Shown here in pieces: positions 58,894-64,000 of a stretch of DNA of 64,000 bases. Numbering within the stretch: the first letter of the stretch is position 1; every line of letters starts with the position of its first letter. Where the stretch lies: assembly GCF_000219625.1 (NCBI RefSeq), contig NC_018215.1, positions 1,550,001-1,614,000 on the forward strand, given 5' to 3'. Position numbers and translations under genes: made by a program. This DNA is from Zymoseptoria tritici IPO323 (lineage: Eukaryota > Ascomycota > Dothideomycetes > Mycosphaerellales > Mycosphaerellaceae). The notes under the pieces were generated by a model. That model searched no databases and was not told the origin of the DNA. It saw only the letters and a list, made by a program, of their open reading frames with translations.

Positions 58894-59100
58894 GCATAAA
58901 CTCCACCTTTGAGAGCGCACGAGCCATGAACATAGTGTTGGAATCGGAGCGATAAATATGTTCTAATGGAGATCCATGGAGGTCCTCTTTGCATCCGGGA
59001 ACACCGCGGACCCAGCAAAGTCAAACCAAGCCAATGAGAGCCCCGGTCTGGATTGGGTCCGATGTTCGCCTTCGCTGGACGCTGCCGGCGCTCTACCAGC
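58894..59100. other. Host DNA, no gene seen
   Basis: Normal composition, directly right of transposon B. The open frames here overlap on both strands and have no recognisable domain. Confidence 0.5.
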
Positions 59101-59600
59101 AAAGGGATGATCCCGATGAGTCGACAAGGATCGCAATTCTCGCACAGTGTCAGGAACACTGTCAACAGTAAAAGCTTGCTACCGGAAGTGGTAAAAATTT
59201 ACGTCGTCAACCATGATCCCGAGCAGTCGACGACAACGTTTCGGACTGTCGCACAGAGTCAATCGCCATCAGATTTGCACCGCCAGTGCGACCACCAGCC
59301 CCGGAAACGGCATTCAGACTTCAACCGTGGAGGACTCCGTCGATGATAGTTGCTCGAAGTCGACAGGGTTCTCAGCATTGTTCCGTCGAGTCAGAACCGC
59401 TGTCAGTAAGCTTGCCACCGAAAATGGTATTCAGACTCCCGACGTAATTCATCGCTGTTGATCCCAAGCAGTCGAGAAGGCCCGGAACTCTCGATGAGTC
59501 TCAGAACCCTTCCGCCGAATCAGGAGCGTTGTCAGCCAGCTCACCACTCGAAGCGGTGAGCATTCCGTCGCCGATGATCCCGTGGATGCGACAACAAGAT
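59100..59600. repeat. Degenerate tandem repeat, about five units of 110-125 bp
   Basis: The phrase gatgatcccgagcagtcgac recurs in diverged form near 59,105, 59,213, 59,337, 59,458 and 59,572. It is followed by a tcgcacagagtcagaa-like part and a cttgccaccggaaatggt-like part. The copies share the same order of blocks but differ at many sites that are not RIP-type. No frame spans all the copies, so it is probably non-coding minisatellite DNA or a decayed repeat protein. Confidence 0.65.
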
Positions 59601-59663
59601 TCACAGAACTCTGGCTCGTTGTGGATGAAGGTTAGAGCTCCGACGCCAATAGAAAGATTACAG

Positions 59664-60513
59664 TCACCTTGTACAGCATGAGAAGGAAGTGGCAGGAGAG
59701 GGACTCGCGGTCTTCGCTACGTTTGTCTCGAGACTTGTAAACGCACAGTCCGCTTCAAGGAGATTGACTTCCTGCTCGACATCCATCACGACTTCTCGTG
59801 TGGCGCAAGGTAGGAGAGTCAGCATTTGCAGAGTCCCAGGAAGGACGTTGGCAAGATGATGCTCATTTTCAGGGCCAAAAAGCAAAATCCAAGGTGTGGC
59901 TTCCAGATCCAAGAGCTGAGCAAGATCTCTCAGACTTCCAGTCCCACTGATCAAAGCACCTCTTTGCATTTGATGTCGAAGTCTCTCCTCATTGCCGTGC
60001 CAGCTATCACCGGCATCGATAGCCAGACGTCGTAGACGACGACCATGTCCGCGGAGTGAGTGGCCGTAATTTTGCACGTAATCGAGCTCGATACCGGAAG
60101 CTGATCTCAATTCCAGCGAGAGCAGATTGGGACAGAATCGCAGAAGCCGACCTGTCGCGCGAGGAGACATCTTGCAGTATTTGAGGACAAGACTTCTGAG
60201 GCCAGGCCAAGTAATGGTTTGCTCGCCTGCTTTGTTGTACTGGCTTATGGCCTGAACGCAAAAGGTACTCAAGTCAGCGATACCCAGACGAGGGCGCAAG
60301 CCGCGCAACGACAAAGCTGGAGAAATCGCCAGAGCCTCGAAAGGCAGTCTCGGATTGCACTATAGCCCAGGTACCCTTTAAGAACTTACAAACTGCTTTA
60401 GATTGTTATTCACAACGTGGAGTGCGTTGACATTCCGCCTTTCCGACATTGCGGCCAGCGTACCGACAGCACTAAGATACGTCCACTCGTCTCGAGCGCC
60501 TTGTCGCTGCAGG
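59664..60513 (-). pseudogene. F-box/LRR-like protein, fragment (probable pseudogene)
   Basis: The main block, 59,664-60,359, reads as leucine-rich-repeat-like sequence: LPFEALAISPALSLRGLRP, LRSLVLKYCKMSPRATGRLL and LLSLELRS, then an acidic C-terminal part. It has no ATG in frame. Just upstream, 60,390-60,513 holds another coding-like block (EWTYLSAVGTLAAMSERRNV, ALHVVNNNLKQF) ending at a good donor GTAAGT (60,389-60,384). The first block begins right after an acceptor-like CTATAG (60,365-60,360). The gap is only 30 nt, too short for a normal fungal intron. Fungal F-box proteins with this kind of LRR recruit substrates to SCF ubiquitin ligase; no F-box is visible here, and the 5' end is missing against the next gene. 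I read it as a truncated gene copy, though a very short intron is possible. Confidence 0.5.
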
Positions 60514-60620
60514 CTGACCCTAGCTATTTTGAAGGCTCAAGTCAATGCAAAAGGTCGTAGCGTAGTGGGTGAGTCAGACTATTATTACGTCGCTCGCGCT
60601 CCTCCCTCGTAGGCAGAGAG

Positions 60621-61688
60621 TCAAGTGCCATCCTTTCGCTTCAGATCTTCACCTCCCACGCTCTTTCCGGCTTGGCGCCATCGGTTTGCTTCATCGAGCG
60701 CTTTCGAAAGCATGTACAACAGCTCAAGCCTCGGAACAGCTATCCCCAGTCGTCTTGCTGTTCTCGTTGGATTCCCAAGAATCACCTCGACCTCCATCCG
60801 CCTCTGCTCCAATGCATCGACCAGCATGCTCGGCTCGATCCCTTGACCACCGACCCTCGCTTTCGCAATCTGCATGACTCTGACCGCCGCCTCTCGGTTT
60901 ACAGAAGTGTAGCCAAGTGCCTGTGAGATCTCGACAACCTCATTCATGACTGCTCGCACTGTGTCCTCCGCAAAATCTGGATCCTCCGTGGTCGCGGTAC
61001 TCGCCAGCAATGCCACATCACGGCTCATCGTCAATGCGCACATTGGATTCCAGGAAGCGTTGAGCAGGAGCTTTTGCCATCTTCTCTCTTGAATGTTGTC
61101 GTGATACGCGGCATTGCCACCAGCAGACCGCAGCAATTCGACTAATCGCTCGGCTGACCCTCTGGCCTCCAACTTCTCATGATCGGATGATGGACACAGA
61201 CCGACCTCTAGCTTTTCCATGTTTCCCATGGAAATGTGCCCTGGCGATGTTTGTGTGACGGGTAGATAAGCCACACAACTTACCAGCGTGTTGTTTGGAA
61301 ATCGATCATTGTATTCTTTCTCGATGTCAATTCCATTCTGAATCAGGACGATCGCGGTCTGTCCGTCCACAATGACGGGAGCAATGATTTCTGCGGTATG
61401 TGTCTCTGGTAACGCCTTACAGCACACTAGCACATAGTCGAATGTTTGTCGTGTCGATGCGGCTTCGTCTGGCGAGCGGACGACTGTGGGTTGGATGTGG
61501 ATGTCGTTGCCATAGAGAGCCGAGGATATGTGGAAACCGGCTTTCTTGGCCACTTGATAATTTGAACGGCAGACAGCGGCGACCTCGCAGCCTGCCTTGA
61601 GCAGTAAGTATGCGTAAATTGACCCGATTGCTCCGGAGCCGTGTACCAGAACTTTGGGAGCCATTGAGACTCCGACTTCGGTCTTCAT
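60621..61688 (-). CDS. Ketopantoate reductase-family protein (2-dehydropantoate 2-reductase, ApbA/PanE fold)
   Basis: An uninterrupted 355-codon frame with no introns. The N terminus has the Rossmann NADPH motif HGSGAIGSIYAYLLLKAG (residues 16-33). In the middle, RRWQKLLLNASWNPMCALT carries the Lys/Asn block of the active site. In the C-terminal helical domain, PSMLVDALEQRRMEVEVILG gives the Ser-Met...Glu region that binds ketopantoate. The second Met (residue 9, just before the Rossmann strand) is a likely alternative start. The family reduces 2-dehydropantoate to pantoate in coenzyme A synthesis, but fungi have several paralogues of unknown substrate, so the exact reaction is not certain. 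It lies divergent to the aquaporin gene, with a 1.29-kb gap. Base use is normal, with no RIP. Confidence 0.93.
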   Translation of the reverse strand: MKTEVGVSMAPKVLVHGSGAIGSIYAYLLLKAGCEVAAVCRSNYQVAKKAGFHISSALYGNDIHIQPTVVRSPDEAASTRQTFDYVLVCCKALPETHTAEIIAPVIVDGQTAIVLIQNGIDIEKEYNDRFPNNTLVSCVAYLPVTQTSPGHISMGNMEKLEVGLCPSSDHEKLEARGSAERLVELLRSAGGNAAYHDNIQERRWQKLLLNASWNPMCALTMSRDVALLASTATTEDPDFAEDTVRAVMNEVVEISQALGYTSVNREAAVRVMQIAKARVGGQGIEPSMLVDALEQRRMEVEVILGNPTRTARRLGIAVPRLELLYMLSKALDEANRWRQAGKSVGGEDLKRKDGT

Positions 61689-62977
61689 GGTTGAAAGCGA
61701 CCCGCACGAGGGCGACCTGCTATCAATTTTACCGGTGACGCCTCAAAACAATCTTCCCGAGCGTGGTTGTGGGCGGCATTGTTGGACTGAAAGGGCGGGA
61801 GGTGGCCGCTGACGTAAGGAACGATCGGAGACAGGTCCGCAGGCAAGCTAGAGACGGCCATGGCCAGACTTCACCTCCATCTCCCTATGGACAATTCATA
61901 CGAAATTTTCACACCGCACTCACATCTCACGGAAGCTGGCCGTCTACTCGTGCGGCTCAGAACGTAGACATTCTGAAAACCACACGCGATGTTCCAGATC
62001 CGGCGGCAGCGAACAGTTTGGAAGTCGTCGGCACCGCAGTTTTGCTTCATGCCGAAATCCCATCGGCCCCACTGCAGACTTCGCCACCCCACCTATGGGG
62101 TGCGGCATTGATCTGCAGTGGAGGGTCAACTCAGAGTAACTCTTCGGTCGCTTGATCTTTCTGCCTCAAAGCATCGGATTTTGCTGCGTCTCAACGCGAC
62201 TTGCTCGGGACCTGTGTTGCTGTGCTGAGGCTGGCAGACCAGACAGCGATGGGCGGTATGCCGCAGACTTGTGCTCGCCATTCGCCATGCCCATAGTCAA
62301 AACACGATCGACTTCCACCTCGTAACAGCCGATGTCCTTGCCAATGCACGGCCGAATACTCTGCTTGCATAAACTGGGAACATGAACAGGGCCAACCACC
62401 TGCTCGCCGATCCGAAGACACAAGCTAAAGACTAAGCTCCACTGAAAGCTTAGCGAGGGCGAGCAGCACCGCACTGCACGTGGCCATGACGACTACCTGG
62501 ATAGCGCACAATTCTCATGCGGCTGTCGAAGCAACTATGTAGACTCCGTAGAGCTGGGGTGCCTTGCACGCATTCCTCACCATCCACTTGCGTGGATCGT
62601 CGGAGCCCGCAGTACAAAGCAAGACATCGACACTGACAACGTCCGATTCACCCGCTCGCGTCCCGGACAGTGCGTCGCCACAAATGCAGGTCGCATAAAT
62701 CCTTCTTCGAAGCGGCGGAACGACCGGCTTCGGTTGGCATTCTGCTCAGCAATCATGAATCCTACCCGGACATTCTATCGCCCAACCCGCCTCGCAGCTT
62801 GATCCGTCTTTCCGGATGTAGAAGGTGCCACGCATACGACCCTTATGCTCTAGTGCAAGAGGATCAGATCAGGCATAAGTAAACCCCAGTTCCCGCTGTT
62901 CGTGGGGTACCCCAACATCAACCCTGCGCCCATATTTCTTGGTCCACAGCAAAGAGCTCCCGGTAACGTCAGCCAAC
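61689..62977. other. Intergenic region between divergent genes
   Basis: About 1.3 kb of normal composition between the starts of the ketopantoate-reductase-family gene (minus) and the aquaporin-like gene (plus), so it must hold both promoters. Open frames up to 130 codons occur on both strands but overlap each other and show no domain. I see no convincing regulatory motif. Confidence 0.6.
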
Positions 62978-64000
62978 ATGGCAGACGGCTCGCGAATCGA
63001 ACGTGTGAGTCGTTCAGACGACGGACCCGTACTGACTCAGGCGCAAACTGACATCTACTCCAGCTCCACACTCACGACCTTGAACTCGGAGCCACCGAAG
63101 TCCTCCAGAAGCACGTATCTCGCCATGTCGTCGCCGAGAAACGAGTCTCGCAACGCAAGTTGGACTTTGAACGATCACGACCCCGCTGGCTGCGAGAATG
63201 CATCGCTGAAGCGACTGGTGTTTTCTTCTACGTCTTTCCCGGCATAGCGGCAATCACGGCCTTTACCATCAACAAGGAGGATGCCGCATTTGGCAGTCTC
63301 TTCTCGGTCGGAATGGCGTTCGCGTTCGGCATCGCCTTTGCTATCATTACCTGCGGACCAACATCGGGTGGACACTTCAACCCGGCGGTCACAATCTCTC
63401 TTGCCATCTATCAAGGCTTCCCGTGGAAAAAAGTCCCATACTACATCTTCTCTCAAGTGTTTGGGAGTTTCATGGCGGGTCTGTTGTTGATGGGTATGTA
63501 CCACGAGCAGATCCAGAGCTACACGGCGGGACTTCTTGCGGACGGCGGGCGAGAGGTGATGAATGGTGGTCCGGCGAGTTTCCTGGTTTCATTCCCGACG
63601 GAAGACCAACAAAACCTTGGGTACCTGTTCCTGATCGAATTCTTCGTCTGCAGTTACTTGGTAAGCACTTCCAGCAGATGCCTTTGATCTATCAGCTGAT
63701 CATGTCTAGGGCATCGTGATCTGGGCAGTCTTGGATCCAGCAAATCCCTTCGTATCGCCAGCTGGAGCACCCTTTGTCATCGGTCTTGCGTACGCAACGA
63801 TGGTCTGGGCCTTTGCAGATATCACCATCGGCACGAACATGGCGAGGGACCTTGGCGCTCGGTTGGTTGCATTGATCTTCTATGGAAGAGAAGCCTTCAC
63901 CTACCGCAGCTACTCGTGGATCCCGATCCTTGTCAACATTCCGGCAACGGTCCTGGCGGCATCTTTCTACGAATTAATCATGCGCGATTCGCTGCAAGTC
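62978..64000 (+). CDS. Aquaglyceroporin-like MIP channel, three exons visible, 3' end beyond window
   Basis: Proposed model: exon 1 62,978-63,004 (ATG, MADGSRIER), intron 63,005-63,063 (GTGAGT, CTGAC branch, CCAG), exon 2 63,064-63,660, intron 63,661-63,709 (GTAAGC, CTGAT, CTAG), exon 3 63,710 onward. All junctions are phase 0. The product has a hydrophilic N terminus of about 45 residues, then membrane segments starting with AEATGVFFYVFPGIAAITAF. The first pore motif is SGGHFNPAVT (about 63,368-63,394); the second is GTNMARDLGARL (about 63,833-63,868). The Asp after Arg in the second motif is typical of glycerol-transporting members. The second NPA box reads NMA, an unusual but tolerated change. 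These channels pass water or glycerol-like solutes across the plasma membrane. 305 residues are in view. Confidence 0.9.

Noticed and set aside
61763..62155. 130-codon open frame between the two host genes
   Set aside because: Overlaps several equally long frames on the other strand; composition and sequence give no coding evidence.

Overview
This window looks like a repeat-rich block from a filamentous ascomycete (Pezizomycotina, possibly Dothideomycetes; the class is a guess). About 1-44,930, 49,950-58,890 and, more lightly, the inside of 45,540-48,700 carry the signature of repeat-induced point mutation (RIP): CpA and TpG are strongly depleted, TpA is in excess, CpG is kept, and Gln/Trp codons have become TAG/TAA. 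Almost every coding region in these blocks is therefore a pseudogene that can be followed only by reading through TAG/TAA. The remaining sequence (45,067-45,325, 48,811-49,940 and about 58,890-64,000) has ordinary base composition and holds the host genes.

Layout, left to right: (1) 1-1,658 is the 3' part of a LINE. It abuts a minus-strand Gag-like remnant (1,659-about 2,490). (2) 3,001-14,487 is a complete Ty3/Gypsy chromovirus (called I) with 119-bp LTRs, a 5-bp target duplication, gag, pol with a C-terminal chromodomain, and a further sense reading frame of roughly 1,300 codons after pol. (3) 14,925-45,066 is one PIF/Harbinger DNA transposon with 47-bp inverted repeats and a TAA duplication. 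Its transposase is split by an LTR retrotransposon at 17,361-44,103. Removing that element with one copy of its 4-bp duplication restores the transposase frame. (4) The 17,361-44,103 element (255-bp LTRs, gag, pol, and a third frame before its 3' LTR) has itself been hit twice: by a minus-strand chromovirus (II, 18,463-26,924, 302-bp LTRs, TSD tcgaa) and by a full-length LINE (36,391-41,969, 13-bp TSD). (5) 45,326-48,810 is a MULE/Mutator element with perfect 61-bp TIRs and a 9-bp TSD in host DNA. (6) About 49,944-58,889 is a second DDE transposon with convergent frames, interrupted by another full-length LINE (50,809-56,390). (7) 58,890-64,000 is host DNA: a degenerate tandem repeat, an F-box/LRR-like gene fragment, a ketopantoate-reductase-family gene, and an aquaglyceroporin-like gene running off the window.

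The most notable point is that all three LTR retrotransposons carry an extra gene besides gag-pol. In chromovirus I it is a large sense frame of unknown function. In the 17.4-44.1 kb element it is a sense frame with an HxD...H pattern that may be an Fe(II)/2-oxoglutarate dioxygenase-like fold. In chromovirus II it is an ANTISENSE gene with two recognisable spliceosomal introns, which is the only orientation in which introns survive retrotransposition. These accessory genes are the best candidates for undescribed biology here. All coordinates of RIP-decayed frames are approximate; LTR, TIR and TSD coordinates were read directly from the sequence.
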